Below, piece by piece: positions 32,945 through 46,430 of a stretch of 64,000 nt of DNA. Source of the DNA: Lasioglossum baleicum (Eukaryota; Arthropoda; Insecta; Hymenoptera; Halictidae); contig NW_027469099.1 in the NCBI RefSeq assembly GCF_051020765.1, positions 434,001 through 498,000 of the forward strand. The letters run 5' to 3'. How positions within the stretch are numbered: the first letter of the stretch is position 1; every line of letters begins with the position of its first letter. The notes beneath the pieces were generated by a model. It searched no databases. It saw nothing but the letters and a program-made list of their open reading frames with translations, and was not told the DNA's origin. Position numbers and translations under genes: made by a program.

Positions 32945-33908
32945 ATGAGACCTGCCGGTCGACCCCCCTCCTTTTATTTTATAATATTTCATTTTATTGT
33001 ATATATATTTTATATTCTATATTATAAATTTTATCTTTATCTTTTATTCCCCTTTATTTTGCCCCCCTTCTTATGTTTGTTGTGTTTTGTCCATTGTATT
33101 TATTTACTTATTATTATTTATTTATTTATTGACTTTTATTTTATCTATTTTATCTATACACGTTTTCATTTATTGATTTTACCTTTTATTTTATCGTATT
33201 TTTAAGTTTTATGCGGGTCAACCATGGGGGCGGGACGGGGGGAGGGGACAGACGCGAGCCGGAACTCGCCTCTGTCCCCTCCTTGTCGCGTGCGGAAAAA
33301 AATACAATGCAGCGTGTACGAGTATTTGCACATGTATAAAAATCGGATGGCGCGGTAACAAAAATTTTAAATCATACAGCACAAGTTGCAGCAATGCATG
33401 CGCATAAGTTAAATTACCTGCATACCGCCGTTTCCTCAAACTGTGTGTTCATAACTGGCACTGGGAGGATCGCAGTGCCACCACTGCGAGGAGGCCCAGG
33501 TCTCTGCGCGGCATACGCTGGAAGAATGTCCAGCGTGGTCGGCGCCGCGCAGAGACCTAAGGGGCGTTATTGGGATGGACCTCTCGTTGCCGGTCGTGGT
33601 CGAACACATGATCGGCAGCGAGAGGTCAAGAGCAGCGTTTGCCTCCTTCTGCGAGATTGTGATAACGCGGAAGGAGGCAGCGGAGAGGGAGAGGAAAGCC
33701 GACCCCCTCTCCGCCAGGAGGCTAGCATCGACGGGGCAACCCCGACGAGGCCGACGGCCCCCTGTAAGGCGCCGAAGACGTAATGGCGGCGGTGGGACTA
33801 CTTAGTACTTCCACCGCCGCCAAGGGGGGCTGGCCGTTAAGGCGCCCCCGGGGTGGGCAGCTCGCGGGGGGCGAGGTGGAGCAATAATCCCCTCCCCCCT
33901 CTACAAAG
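32945..33908 (+). repeat. Monomer 35
   Basis: 964 bp, family A. Tail frame 33455-33805, state b. Front continues the monomer 33-34 type; back is the monomer 22 type (TTTTAAATCATAC onward). Confidence 0.95.
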
Positions 33909-34866
33909 ATGCGACCTGCCGGTCGACCCCCCTCCTTTTATTTTATAATATTTCATTTTATTCTATATATATTTTATATTCTATATTATAAATTTTATCT
34001 TTATCTTTTATTCCCCTTTATTTTGCCCCCCTTCTTATGTTTGTTGTGTTTTGTCCATTGTATTTATTTACTTATTATTATTTATTTATTTATTGACTTT
34101 TATTTTATTTATTTTATCTATACACGTTTTCATTTATTGATTTTATCTTTTATTTTATCGTATTTTAAGTTTTATGCGATTCGACCAGGGGGGTGGGACG
34201 GGGGGAAGGGACAGACGCGAGCCGGAAGTCGCCTCTGTCCCCTCCTTGTCGCGTGCGGAAAAAAATACAATGCAGCGTGTACGAGTATTTGCACATGTAT
34301 AAAAATCGGATGGCGCGGTAACAAAAATTCTAAATTATACAGCACAAGTTGCAGCAATGCATGCGCATAAGTTAAATTACCTGCATACCGCCGTTTCCTC
34401 AAACTGTGTGTTCATAACTGGCACTGGGAGGATCGCAGCACTGCGAGGAGGCCCAGGACTCTGCGCGGCAGACGCTGGAAGAATGTCCAGCGTGGTCGGC
34501 GCCGCGCAGAGACCTAAGGGGCGTTTTTGGGATGGACCTCTCGTTGCCGGTCGTGGTCGACCACATGATCGGCAGCGAGAGGTCAAGAGCAGCGTTTGCC
34601 TCCTACTGCGAGATTGTGATAACGCAGAAGGAGGCAGCGGAGAGGGAGAGGAAAGCCGACCCCCTCTCCGCCAGGAGGCTAGCATCGGCGGGGCAACCCC
34701 GACGAGGCCGACGGCCCCCTGTAAGGGGCCGCAGACGTAATGGCGGCGGTGGGACTACTTAGTACTTCCACCGCCGCCAAGGGGGGCTGGCCGTTAAGGC
34801 GCCCCCGGGGTGGGCAGGTCGCGGGGGGCGAGGTGGAGCAATAATCCCCTCCCCCCCTCTACAAAG
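33909..34866 (+). repeat. Monomer 36 (6-bp deletion)
   Basis: 958 bp, family B. Tail frame 34418-34762, state c, first Cys deleted. Counterpart of 23 and 57. Confidence 0.95.
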
Positions 34867-35829
34867 ATGCGACCTGCCGGTCGACCCCCCTCCTTTTATT
34901 TTATAATATTTCATTTTATTCTATATATATTTTATATTCTATATTATAAATTTTATCTTTATCTTTTATTCCCCTTTATTTTGCCCCCCTTCTTATGTTT
35001 GTTGTGTTTTGTCCATTGTATTTATTTACTTATTATTATTTATTTATTTATTGACTTTTATTTTATCTATTTTATCTATACACGTTTTCATTTATTGATT
35101 TTATCTTTTATTTTATCGTATTTTAAGTTTTATGCGATTCGACCAGGGGGGTGGGACGGGGGGAGGGGACAGACGCGAGCCGGAACTCGCCTCTGTCCCC
35201 TCCTTGTCGCGTGCGGAAAAAAATACAATGCAGCGTGTACGAGTATTTGCACATGTATAAAAATCGGATGGCGCGGTAACAAAAATTCTAAATTATACAG
35301 CACAAGTTGCAGCAATGCATGCGCATAAGTTAAATTACCTGCATACCGCCGTTTCCTCAAACTGTGTGTTCATAACTGGCACTGGGAGGATCGCAGTGCC
35401 ACCACTGCGAGGAGGCCCAGGTCTCTGCGCGGCATACGCTGGAAGAATGTCCAGCGTGGTAGGCGCCGCGCAGAGACCTAAGGGGCGTTATTGGGATGGA
35501 CCTCTCGTTGCCGGTCGTGGTCGAACACATGATCGGCAGCGAGAGGTCAAGAGCAGCGTTTGCCTCCTTCTGCGAGATTGTGATAACGCGGAAGGAGGCA
35601 GCGGAGAGGGAGAGGAAAGCCGACCCCCTCTCCGCCAGGAGGCTAGCATCGACGGGGCAACCCCGACGAGGCCGACGGCCCCCTGTAAGGCGCCGAAGAC
35701 GTAATGGCGGCGGTGGGACTACTTAGTACTTCCACCGCCGCCAAGGGGGGCTGGCCGTTAAGGCGCCCCCGGGGTGGGCAGCTCGCGGGGGGCGAGGTGG
35801 AGCAATAATCCCCTCCCCCCTCTACAAAG
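34867..35829 (+). repeat. Monomer 37
   Basis: 963 bp, family B. Tail frame 35376-35726, state b, stop at 35460-35462. Counterpart of 24 and 58. Confidence 0.95.
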
Positions 35830-36792
35830 ATGCGACCTGCCGGTCGACCCCCCTCCTTTTATTTTATAATATTTCATTTTATTCTATATATATTTTATAT
35901 TCTATATTATAAATTTTATCTTTATCTTTTATTCCCCTTTATTTTGCCCCCCTTCTTATGTTTGTTGTGTTTTGTCCATTGTATTTATTTACTTATTATT
36001 ATTTATTTATTTATTGACTTTTATTTTATTTATTTTATCTATACACGTTTTCATTTATTGATTTTATCTTTTATTTTATCGTATTTTAAGTTTTATGCGA
36101 TTCGACCAGGGGGGTGGGACGGGGGGAGGGGTCAGACGCGAGCCGGAACTCGCCTCTGTCCCCTCCTTGTCGCGTGCGGAAAAAAATACAATGCAGCGTG
36201 TACGAGTATTTGCACATGTATACAAATCGGATGGCGCGGTAACAAAAATTCTAAATTATACAGCACTAGTTGCAGCAATGCATGCGCATAAGTTAAATTA
36301 CCTGCATACCGCCGTTTCCTCAAACTGTGTGTTCATAACTGGCACTGGGAGGATCGCAGTGCCACCACTGCGAGGAGGCCCAGGACTCTGCGCTGCATAC
36401 GCTGGAAGAATGTCCAGCGTGGTCGGCACCGCGCAGAGACATAAGGGACGTTATTGGGATGGACCTCTCGTTGCTGGTCGTGGTCGACCACATGATTGGC
36501 AGCGAGAGGTCAAGAGCAGCGTTTGCCTCCTTCTGCGAGATTGTGATAGCGCAGAAGGAGGCAGCGGAGAGGGATAGGAAAGCCGACCCCCTCTCCGCCA
36601 GGAGGCTAGCATCGGCGGGGCAACCCCGACGAGTGCGACGGCCCCCTGTAAGGGGCCGCAGACGTAATAGCGGCGGTGGGACTACTTAGTACTTCCACCG
36701 CCGCCAAGGGGGGCTGGCCGTTAAGGCGCCCCCGGGGTGGGCAGGTCGCGGGGGGCGACCTGGAGCAATAATCCCCTCTCCCCTCTACAAAG
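35830..36792 (+). repeat. Monomer 38
   Basis: 963 bp, family B. Tail frame 36339-36689, state a. Counterpart of 25, 50 and 59. Confidence 0.95.
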
Positions 36793-37757
36793 ATGAGACC
36801 TGCCGGTCGACCAACCTCCTTTTATTTTATAATATTTCATTTTATTCTATATATATTTTATATTCTATATTATAAATTTTATCTTTATCTTTTATTCCCC
36901 TTTATTTTGCCCCCCTTCTTATGTTTGTTGTGTTTTGTCCATTGTATTTATTTACTTATTATTATTTATTTATTTATTGACTTTTATTTTATCTATTTTA
37001 TCTATACACTTTTTCATTTATTGATTTTACCTTTTATTTTATCGTATTTTTAAGTTTTATGCGGGTCAACCATGGGGGCGGGACGGGGGGAGGGGACAGA
37101 CGCGAGCCGGAACTCGCCTCTGTCCCCTCCTTGTCGAGTGCGGAAAAAAATACAATGCAGCGTGTACGAGTATTTGCACATGTATAAAAATCGGATGGCG
37201 CGGTAACAAAAATTCTAAATCATACAGCACAAGTTGCAGCAATGCATGCGCATAAGTTAAATTACCTGCATACCGCCGTTTCCTCAAACTGTGTGTTCAT
37301 AACTGGCACTGGGAGGATCGCAGTGCCACCACTGCGAGGAGGCCCAGGTCTCTGCGCGGCATACGCTGAAAGAATGTCCAGCGTGGTCGGCGCCGCGCAG
37401 AGACCTAAGGGGCGTTATTGGGAGGGACCTCTCGTTGCCGGTCGTGGTCGAACACATGATCAGCAGCGAGAGGTCAAGAGCAGCGTTTGCCTCCTTCTGC
37501 GAGATTGTGATAACGCAGAAGGAGGCAGCGGAGAGGGAGAGGGAAGCCGACCCCCCCTACGCCAGGAGGCTAACATCGGCGGGGCAACCCCGACGAGGCC
37601 GAAGGCCCCCTGTAAGGGGCCGCAGACGTAATGGCGGCGGTGGGACTACTTAGTACTCCCACCGCCGCCAAGGGGGGCTGGCCGTTAAGGCGCCCCCGGG
37701 GAGGGCAGGTCGCGGGGGGCGAGGTGGAGCAATAATCCCCTCCCCCCCTCTACAAAG
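36793..37757 (+). repeat. Monomer 39 (recombinant)
   Basis: 965 bp, family A. Tail frame 37303-37653, state b. Begins as monomer 26 (GATCAGCAGCG near 37459) and ends as monomer 27 (CCCCCCTACGCC near 37552), so one 965-bp unit was lost by exchange between about 37460 and 37540. Confidence 0.95.
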
Positions 37758-38722
37758 ATGCGACCTGCCGGTCGACCCCCCTCCTTTTATTTTATAATAT
37801 TTCATTTTATTCTATATATATTTTATATTCTATATTATAAATTTTATCTTTATCTTTTATGCCCCTTTATTTTGCCCCCCTTCTTATGTTTGTTGTGTTT
37901 TGTCCATTGTATTTATTTACTTATTATTATTTATTTATTTATTGACTTTTATTTTATCTATTTTATCTATACACGTTTTCATTTATTGATTTTACCTTTT
38001 ATTTTATCGTATTTTTAAGTTTTATGCGGGTCAACCATGGGGGCGGGATGGGGGGAGGGGACAGACGCGAGCCGGAACTCGCCTCTGTCCCCTCCTTGTC
38101 GCGTGCGGAAAAAAATACAATGCAGCGTGTACGAGTATTTGCACATGTATACAAATCGGATGGCGTGGTAACAAAAATTCTAAATTATACAGCACTAGTT
38201 GCAGCAATGCATGCGCATAAGTTAAATTACCTGCATACCGCCGTTTCCTCATACTGTGTGTTCATAACTGGCACTGGGAGGATCGCAGTGCCACCACTGC
38301 GAGGAGGCCCAGGACTCTGCGCGGCAGACGCTGGAAGAATGTCCAGTGTGGTCGGCGCCGCGCAGAGACCTAAGGGGCGTTATTGGGATGGACCTCTCGT
38401 TGCCGGTCGTGGTCGAACACATGATCGGCAGCGAGAGGTCAAGAGCAGCGTTTGCCTCCTTCTGCGAGATTGTGATAACGCAGAAGGAGGCAGCGGAGAG
38501 GGAGAGGAAAGCCGACCCCCTCTCCGCCAGGAGGCTAGCATCGGCGGGGCAACCCCGACGAGGCCGACGGCCCCCTGTAAGGGGCCGCATACGTAATGGC
38601 GGCGGTGGGACTACTTAGTACTTCCACCGCCGAAAAGGGGGGCTGGCCGTTAAGGCGCCCCCGGGGTGGGCAGGTCGCGGGGGGCGAGGTGGAGCAATAA
38701 TCCCCTCCCCCCCTCTACAAAG
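37758..38722 (+). repeat. Monomer 40
   Basis: 965 bp, family A. Tail frame 38268-38618, state c. GCCGCATACG at 38585 is shared with monomer 61. Confidence 0.95.
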
Positions 38723-39685
38723 ATGCGACCTGCCGGACGACCCCCCTCCTTTTATTTTATAATATTTCATTTCATTCTCTATATATTTTATATTCTATAT
38801 TATAAATTTTATCTTTATCTTTTATTCCCCTTTATTTTGCCCCCTTCTTATGTTTGTTGTGTTTTGTCCATTGTATTTATTTACTTATTATTATTTATTT
38901 ATTTATTGACTTTTATTTTATCTATTTTATCTATACACGTTTTCATTTATTGATTTTATCTTTTATTTTATCGTATTTTAAGTTTTATGCGATTCGACCA
39001 GGGGGGTTGGGACGGGGGGAGGGGACAGACGCGAGCCGGAACTCGCCTCTGTCCCCTCCTTGTCGCGTGCGGAAAAAAATACAATGCAGCGTGTACGAGT
39101 ATTTGCAGATGTATACAAATCGGATGGCGCGGTAACAAAAATTCTAAATTATACAGCACTAGTTGCAGCAATGCATGCGCATAAGTTAAATTACCTGCAT
39201 ACCGCCGTTTCCTCATACTGTGTGTTCATAACTGGCACTGGGAGGATCGCAGTGCCACCACTGCGAGGAGGCCCAGGACTCTGCGCGGCAGACGCTGGAA
39301 GAATGTCCAGTGTGGTCGGCGCCGAGCAGAGACCTAAGGGGCGTTATTGGGATGGACGTCTCGTTGCCGGTCGTGGTCGACCACATGATCGGCAGCGAGA
39401 GGTCAAGAGCAGCGTTTGCCTCCTTCTGCGAGATTGTGATAACGCAGAAGGAGGCAGCGGAGAGGGAGAGGAAAGCCGACCCCCTCTCCGCCAGGAGGCT
39501 AGCATCGGCGTGGCAACCCCGACGAGTCCGACGGCCCCCTGTAAGGGGCCGCAGACGTAATGGCGGCGGTGGGACTACTTAGTACTTCCACCGCCGCCAA
39601 GGGGGGCTGGCCGTTAAGGCGCCCCCGGGGTGGGCAGCTCGCGGGGGGCGAGTTGGAGCAATAATCCCCTCCCCCCTCTACAAAG
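38723..39685 (+). repeat. Monomer 41
   Basis: 963 bp, family B. Tail frame 39232-39582, state c. One C is missing from the T-rich block C-run (TTTGCCCCCTTC). GCAGATGTATAC and GCCGAGCAGAG are diagnostic. Counterpart of 62. Confidence 0.95.
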
Positions 39686-40650
39686 ATGCGACCTGCCGGT
39701 CGACCCCCCTCCTTTTATTTTATAATATTTCATTTTATTCTATATATATTTTATATTCTATATTATAAATTTTATCTTTATCTTTTATTCCCCTTTATTT
39801 TGCCCCCCTTCTTATGTTTGTTGTGTTTTGTCCATTGTATTTATTTACTTATTATTATTTATTTATTTATTGACTTTTATTTTATCTATTTTATCTATAC
39901 ACGTTTTCATTTATTGATTTTACCTTTTATTTTATCGTATTTTTAAGTTTTAAGCGGGTCAACCAGGGTGGCGGGACGGGGGTAGGGGACAGAAGCGAGC
40001 CGGAACTCGCCTCTGTCCCCTCCTTGTCGCGTGCGGAAAAAAATACAATGCAGTGTGTACGAGTATTTGCACATGTATAAAAATCGGATGGCGCGGTAAC
40101 AAAAATCCTAAATTATACAGCACAAGTTGCAGCAATGCATGCGCATAAGTTAAATTACCTGCATACCGCCGTTTCCTCAAACTGTGTGTTCATAACTGGC
40201 ACTGGGAGGATCGCAGTGCCACCACTGCGAGGAGGCCCAGGACTCTGCGCGGCAGACGCTGGAAGAATGTCCAGCGTGGTCGGCGCCGCGCAGAGACCTA
40301 AGGGGCGTTATTGGGATGGACCTCTCGTTGCCGGTCGTGGTCGAACACATGATCGGCAGCGAGAGGTCAAGAGCAGCGTTTGCCTCCTTCTGCGAGATTG
40401 TGATAACGCAGAAGGTGGCAGTGGAGAGGGAGAGGAAAGCCGACCCCCTCTCCGCCAGGAGGCTAGCATCGGCGGGGCAACCCCGACGAGGCCGACGGCC
40501 CCCTGTAAGGGGCCGCAGACGTAATGGCGGCGGTGGGACTACTTAGTACTTCCACCGCCGAAAAGGGGGGCTGGCCGTTAAGGCGCCCCCGGGGTGGGCA
40601 GGTCGCGGGGGGCGAGGTGGAGCAATAATCCCCTCCCCCCCTCTACAAAG
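39686..40650 (+). repeat. Monomer 42
   Basis: 965 bp, family A (AAGCGGG form). Tail frame 40196-40546, state c. GACAGAAGCGAG changes hairpin 1. Counterpart of 63. Confidence 0.95.
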
Positions 40651-41614
40651 ATGCGACCTGCCGGACGACCCCCCTCCTTTTATTTTATAATATTTCATTT
40701 CATTCTCTATATATTTTATATTCTATATTATAAATTTTATCTTTATCTTTTATTCCCCTTTATTTTGCCCCCCTTCTTATGTTTGTTGTGTTTTGTCCAT
40801 TGTATTTATTTACTTATTATTATTTATTTATTTATTGACTTTTATTTTATCTATTTTATCTATACACGTTTTCATTTATTGATTTTACCTTTTATTTTAT
40901 CGTATTTTTAAGTTTTAAGCGGGTCAACCAGGGGGGCGGGACGGGGGTAGGGGACAGACGCGAGCCGGAACTCGCCTCTGTCCCCTCCTTGTCGCGTGCG
41001 GAAAAAAATACAATGCTGCGGGTACGAGTATTTGCACATGTATAAAAATCGGATGGCGCGGTAACAAAAATTCTAAATCATACAGCACAAGTTGCAGCAA
41101 AGCATGCGCATAAGTTAAATTACCTGCATACCGCCGTTTCCTCAAACTGTGTGTTCATAACTGGCACTGGGAGGATCGCAGTGCCACCACTGCGAGGAGG
41201 CCCAGGACTCTGCGCTGCATACGCTGGAAGAATGTCCAGCGTGGTCGGCACCGCGCAGAGACCTAAGGGACGTTATTGGGATGGACCTCTCGTTGCCGGC
41301 CGTGGTCGACCACATGATCGGCAGTGAGAGGTCAAGAGCAGCGTTTGCCTCCTTCTGCGAGATTGTGATAGCGCAGAAGGAGGCAGTGGAGAGGGAGAGG
41401 AAAGCCGACCCCCTCTCTGCCAGGAGGCTAGCATCGGCGGGGCAACCCCGACGAGGCCGACGGCCCCCTGTAAGGGGCCGCAGACGTAATGGCGGCGGTG
41501 GGACTACTTAGTACTTCCACCGCCGCCAAGGGGGGCTGGCCGTTAAGGCGCCCCCGGGGTGGGCAGCTCGCGGGGGGCGATCTGGAGCAATAATCCCCTC
41601 CCCCCTCTACAAAG
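40651..41614 (+). repeat. Monomer 43
   Basis: 964 bp, family A. Tail frame 41161-41511, state a, with GGAGGCAGTGG. Counterpart of 64 and close to 29. Confidence 0.95.
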
Positions 41615-42578
41615 ATGAGACCTGCCGGTCGACCCCCCTCCTTTTATTTTATAATTTTTCATTTTATTCTATATATATTTTATATTCTATATTATAAATT
41701 TTATCTTTATCTTTTATTCCCCTTTATTTTGCCCCCCTTCTTATGTTTGTTGTGTTTTGTCCATTGTATTTATTTACTTATTATTATTTATTTATTTATT
41801 GACTTTTATTTTATCTATTTTATCTATACACGTTTTCATTTATTGATTTTATCTTTTATTTTATCGTATTTTTAAGTTTTATGCGGGTCAACCATGGGGG
41901 CGGGACGGGGGGAGGGGACAGACGCGAGCCGGAACTCGCCTCTGTCCCCTCCTTGTCGCGTGCGGAAAAAAATACAATGCAGCGGGTACGAGTATTTGCA
42001 CATGTATAAAAATCGGTTGGCGCGGTAACAAAAATTCTAAATCATACAGCACAAGTTGCAGCAAAGCATGCGCATAAGTTAAATTACCTGCATACCGCCG
42101 TTTCCTCAAACTGTGTGTTCATAACTGGCACTGGGAGGATCGCAGTGCCACCACTGCGAGGAGGCCCAGGTCTCTGCGCGGCATACGCTGGAAGAATGTC
42201 CAGCGTGGTCGGCGCCGCGCAGAGACCTAAGGGGCGTTATTGGGATGGACCTCTCGTTGCCGGTCGTGGTCGAACACATGATCGGCAGCGAGAGGTCAAG
42301 AGCAGCGTTTGCCTCCTTCTGCGAGATTGTGATAACGCAGAAGGAGGCAGCGGAGAGGGAGAGGAAAGCCGACCCCCTCTCCGCCAGGAGGCTTGCATCG
42401 GTGGGGCAACCCCGACGAGTCCGACGGCCCCCTGTAAGGGGCCGCAGACGTAATGGCGGCGGTGGGACTACTTAGTACTTCCACCGCCGCCAAGGGGGGC
42501 TGGCCGTTAAGGCGCCCCCGGGGTGGGCAGCTCGCGGGGGGCGAGGTGGAGCAATAATCCCCTCCCCCCTCTACAAAG
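41615..42578 (+). repeat. Monomer 44
   Basis: 964 bp, family A. Tail frame 42125-42475, state b. ATAATTTTTC and ATCGGTTGGCG are diagnostic. Counterparts: 47 and 65. Confidence 0.95.
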
Positions 42579-43540
42579 ATGCGACCTGCCGGTCGACCCC
42601 CCTCCTTTTATTTTATAATATTTCATTTTATTCTATATATATTTTATATTCTATATTATAAATTTTATCTTTATCTTTTATTCCCCTTTATTTTGCCCCC
42701 CTTCTTATGTTTGTTGTGTTTTGTCCATTGTATTTATTTACTTATTATTATTTATTTATTTATTGACTTTTATTTTATCTATTTTATCTACACACGTTTT
42801 CATTTATTGATTTTATCTTTTATTTTATCGTATTTTAAGTTTTATGCGATTCGACCAGGGGGTGGGACGGGGGGAGGGGACAGACGCGAGCCGGAACTCG
42901 CCTCTGTCCCCTCCTTGTCGCGTGCGGAAAAAAATACAATGCAGCGTGTACGAGTATTTGCACATGTATACAAATCGGATGGCGCGGTAACAAAAATTCT
43001 AAATTATACAGCACTAGTTGCAGCAATGCATGCGCATAAGTTAAATTACCTGCATACCGCCGTTTCCTCAAACTGTGTGGTCATAACTGGCACTGGGAGG
43101 ATCGCAGTGCCACCACTGCGAGGAGGCCCAGGACTCTGCGCTGCATACGCTGGAAGAATGTCCAGCATGGTCGGCACCGCGCAGAGACCTAAGGGACGTT
43201 ATTGGGATGGACCTCTCGTTGCCGGCCGTGGTCGACCACATGATCGGCAGCGAGAGGTCAAGAGCAGCGTTTGCCTCCTTCTGCGAGATTGTGATAGCGC
43301 AGAAGGAGGCAGCGGAGAGGGAGAGGAAAGCCGACCCCCTCTCTGCCAGGAGGCTAGCATCGGCGGGGCAACCCCGACGAGTGCGACGGCCCCCTGTAAG
43401 GGGCCGCAGACGTAATGGCGGCGGTGGGACTACTTAGTACTTCCACCGCCGCCAAGGGGGGCTGGCCGTTAAGGCGCCCCCGGGGTGGGGAGCTCGCGGG
43501 GGGCGACCTGGAGCAATAATCCCCTCCCCCCTCTACAAAG
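42579..43540 (+). repeat. Monomer 45
   Basis: 962 bp, family B. Tail frame 43087-43437, state a, TCCAGCATGG. Counterparts: 48 and 66. Confidence 0.95.
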
Positions 43541-44504
43541 ATGAGACCTGCCGGTCGACCCCCCTCCTTTTATTTTATAATATTTCATTTTATTCTATAT
43601 ATATTTTATATTCTATATTATAAATTTTATCTTTATCTTTTATTCCCCTTTATTTTGCCCCCCTTCTTATGTTTGGTGTGTTTTGTCCATTGTATTTATT
43701 TACTTATTATTATTTATTTATTTATTGACTTTTATTTTATCTATTTTATCTATACACGTTTTCATTTATTGATTTTACCTTTTATTTTATCGTATTTTTA
43801 AGTTTTAAGCGGGTCAACCAGGGGGGCGGGACGGGGGTAGGGGACAGACGCGAGCCGGAACTCGCCTCTGTCCCCTCCTTGTCGCGTGCGGAAAAAAATA
43901 CAATGCTGCGGGTACGAGTATTTGCACATGTATAAAAATCGGATGGCGCGGTAACAAAAATTCTAAATCATACAGCACAAGTTGCAGCAAAGCATGCGCA
44001 TAAGTTAAATTACCTGCATACCGCCGTTTCCTCAAACTGTGTGTTCATAACTGGCACTGGGAGGATCGCAGTGCCACCACTGCGAGGAGGCCCAGGACTC
44101 TGCGCTGCATACGCTGGAAGAATGTCCAGCGTGGTCGGCACCGCGCAGAGACCTAAGGGACGTTATTGGGATGGACCTCTCGTTGCCGGCCGTGGTCGAC
44201 CACATGATCGGCAGTGAGAGGTCAAGAGCAGCGTTTGCCTCCTTCTGCGAGATTGTGATAGCGCAGAAGGAGGCAGCGGAGAGGGAGAGGAAAGCCGACC
44301 CCCTCTCTGCCAGGAGGCTAGCATCGGCGGGGCAACCCCGACGAGTGCGACGGCCCCCTGTAAGGGGCCGCAGACGTAATGGCGGCGGTGGGACTACTTA
44401 GTACTTCCACCGCCGCCAAGGGGGGCTGGCCGTTAAGGCGCCCCCGGGGTGGGCAGCTCGCGGGGGGCGATCTGGAGCAATAATCCCCTCCCCCCTCTAC
44501 AAAG
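43541..44504 (+). repeat. Monomer 46
   Basis: 964 bp, family A (AAGCGGG form). Tail frame 44051-44401, state a. Front shared with monomers 31, 49 and 67. Confidence 0.95.
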
Positions 44505-45468
44505 ATGAGACCTGCCGGTCGACCCCCCTCCTTTTATTTTATAATTTTTCATTTTATTCTATATATATTTTATATTCTATATTATAAATTTTATCTTTAT
44601 CTTTTATTCCCCTTTATTTTGCCCCCCTTCTTATGTTTGTTGTGTTTTGTCCATTGTATTTATTTACTTATTATTATTTATTTATTTATTGACTTTTATT
44701 TTATCTATTTTATCTATACACGTTTTCATTTATTGATTTTATCTTTTATTTTATCGTATTTTTAAGTTTTATGCGGGTCAACCATGGGGGCGGGACGGGG
44801 GGAGGGGACAGACGCGAGCCGGAACTCGCCTCTGTCCCCTCCTTGTCGCGTGCGGAAAAAAATACAATGCAGCGGGTACGAGTATTTGCACATGTATAAA
44901 AATCGGTTGGCGCGGTAACAAAAATTCTAAATCATACAGCACAAGTTGCAGCAAAGCATGCGCATAAGTTAAATTACCTGCATACCGCCGTTTCCTCAAA
45001 CTGTGTGTTCATAACTGGCACTGGGAGGATCGCAGTGCCACCACTGCGAGGAGGCCCAGGTCTCTGCGCGGCATACGCTGGAAGAATGTCCAGCGTGGTC
45101 GGCGCCGCGCAGAGACCTAAGGGGCGTTATTGGGATGGACCTCTCGTTGCCGGTCGTGGTCGAACACATGATCGGCAGCGAGAGGTCAAGAGCAGCGTTT
45201 GCCTCCTTCTGCGAGATTGTGATAACGCAGAAGGAGGCAGCGGAGAGGGAGAGGAAAGCCGACCCCCTCTCCGCCAGGAGGCTTGCATCGGTGGGGCAAC
45301 CCCGACGAGTCCGACGGCCCCCCGTAAGGGGCCGCAGACGTAATGGCGGCGGTGGGACTACTTAGTACTTCCACCGCCGCCAAGGGGGGCTGGCCGTTAA
45401 GGCGCCCCCGGGGTGGGCAGCTCGCGGGGGGCGAGGTGGAGCAATAATCCCCTCCCCCCTCTACAAAG
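44505..45468 (+). repeat. Monomer 47
   Basis: 964 bp, family A. Tail frame 45015-45365, state b. CCCCCCGTAAGG near 45321 is its visible difference from monomer 44. Confidence 0.95.
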
Positions 45469-46430
45469 ATGCGACCTGCCGGTCGACCCCCCTCCTTTTA
45501 TTTTATAATATTTCATTTTATTCTATATATATTTTATATTCTATATTATAAATTTTATCTTTATCTTTTATTCCCCTTTATTTTGCCCCCCTTCTTATGT
45601 TTGTTGTGTTTTGTCCATTGTATTTATTTACTTATTATTATTTATTTATTTATTGACTTTTATTTTATCTATTTTATCTACACACGTTTTCATTTATTGA
45701 TTTTATCTTTTATTTTATCGTATTTTAAGTTTTATGCGATTCGACCAGGGGGTGGGACGGGGGGAGGGGACAGACGCGAGCCGGAACTCGCCTCTGTCCC
45801 CTCCTTGTCGCGTGCGGAAAAAAATACAATGCAGCGTGTACGAGTATTTGCACATGTATACAAATCGGATGGCGCGGTAACAAAAATTCTAAATTATACA
45901 GCACTAGTTGCAGCAATGCATGCGCATAAGTTAAATTACCTGCATACCGCCGTTTCCTCAAACTGTGTGGTCATAACTGGCACTGGGAGGATCGCAGTGC
46001 CACCACTGCGAGGAGGCCCAGGACTCTGCGCTGCATACGCTGGAAGAATGTCCAGCATGGTCGGCACCGCGCAGAGACCTAAGGGACGTTATTGGGATGG
46101 ACCTCTCGTTGCCGGCCGTGGTCGACCACATGATCGGCAGCGAGAGGTCAAGAGCAGCGTTTGCCTCCTTCTGCGAGATTGTGATAGCGCAGAAGGAGGC
46201 AGCGGAGAGGGAGAGGAAAGCCGACCCCCTCTCTGCCAGGAGGCTAGCATCGGCGGGGCAACCCCGACGAGTGCGACGGCCCCCTGTAAGGGGCCGCAGA
46301 CGTAATGGCGGCGGTGGGACTACTTAGTACTTCCACCGCCGCCAAGGGGGGCTGGCCGTTAAGGCGCCCCCGGGGTGGGGAGCTCGCGGGGGGCGACCTG
46401 GAGCAATAATCCCCTCCCCCCTCTACAAAG
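45469..46430 (+). repeat. Monomer 48
   Basis: 962 bp, family B. Tail frame 45977-46327, state a. Counterpart of 45 and 66. Confidence 0.95.

Larger units (their letters stand above)
30190..33365 (+). repeat. Recent single-unit amplification (964-bp period)
   Basis: From about 30190 the same 964-bp sequence is repeated some 3.3 times with no difference that I can see, ending where monomer 35 switches to TTTTAAATC near 33365. This is the most homogeneous stretch in the window and suggests the most recent amplification. Confidence 0.85.
31890..43764 (+). repeat. Large duplication, copy 1 (20,236-bp offset)
   Basis: Every monomer start from 31981 to 43541 recurs exactly 20,236 bp later (52217 to 63777), with the same unusual lengths (958, 963, 963, 965, 965, 963, 965, 964, 964, 962) and the same private variants. 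The left limit is set by the monomer 54/55 junction. Confidence 0.93.
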
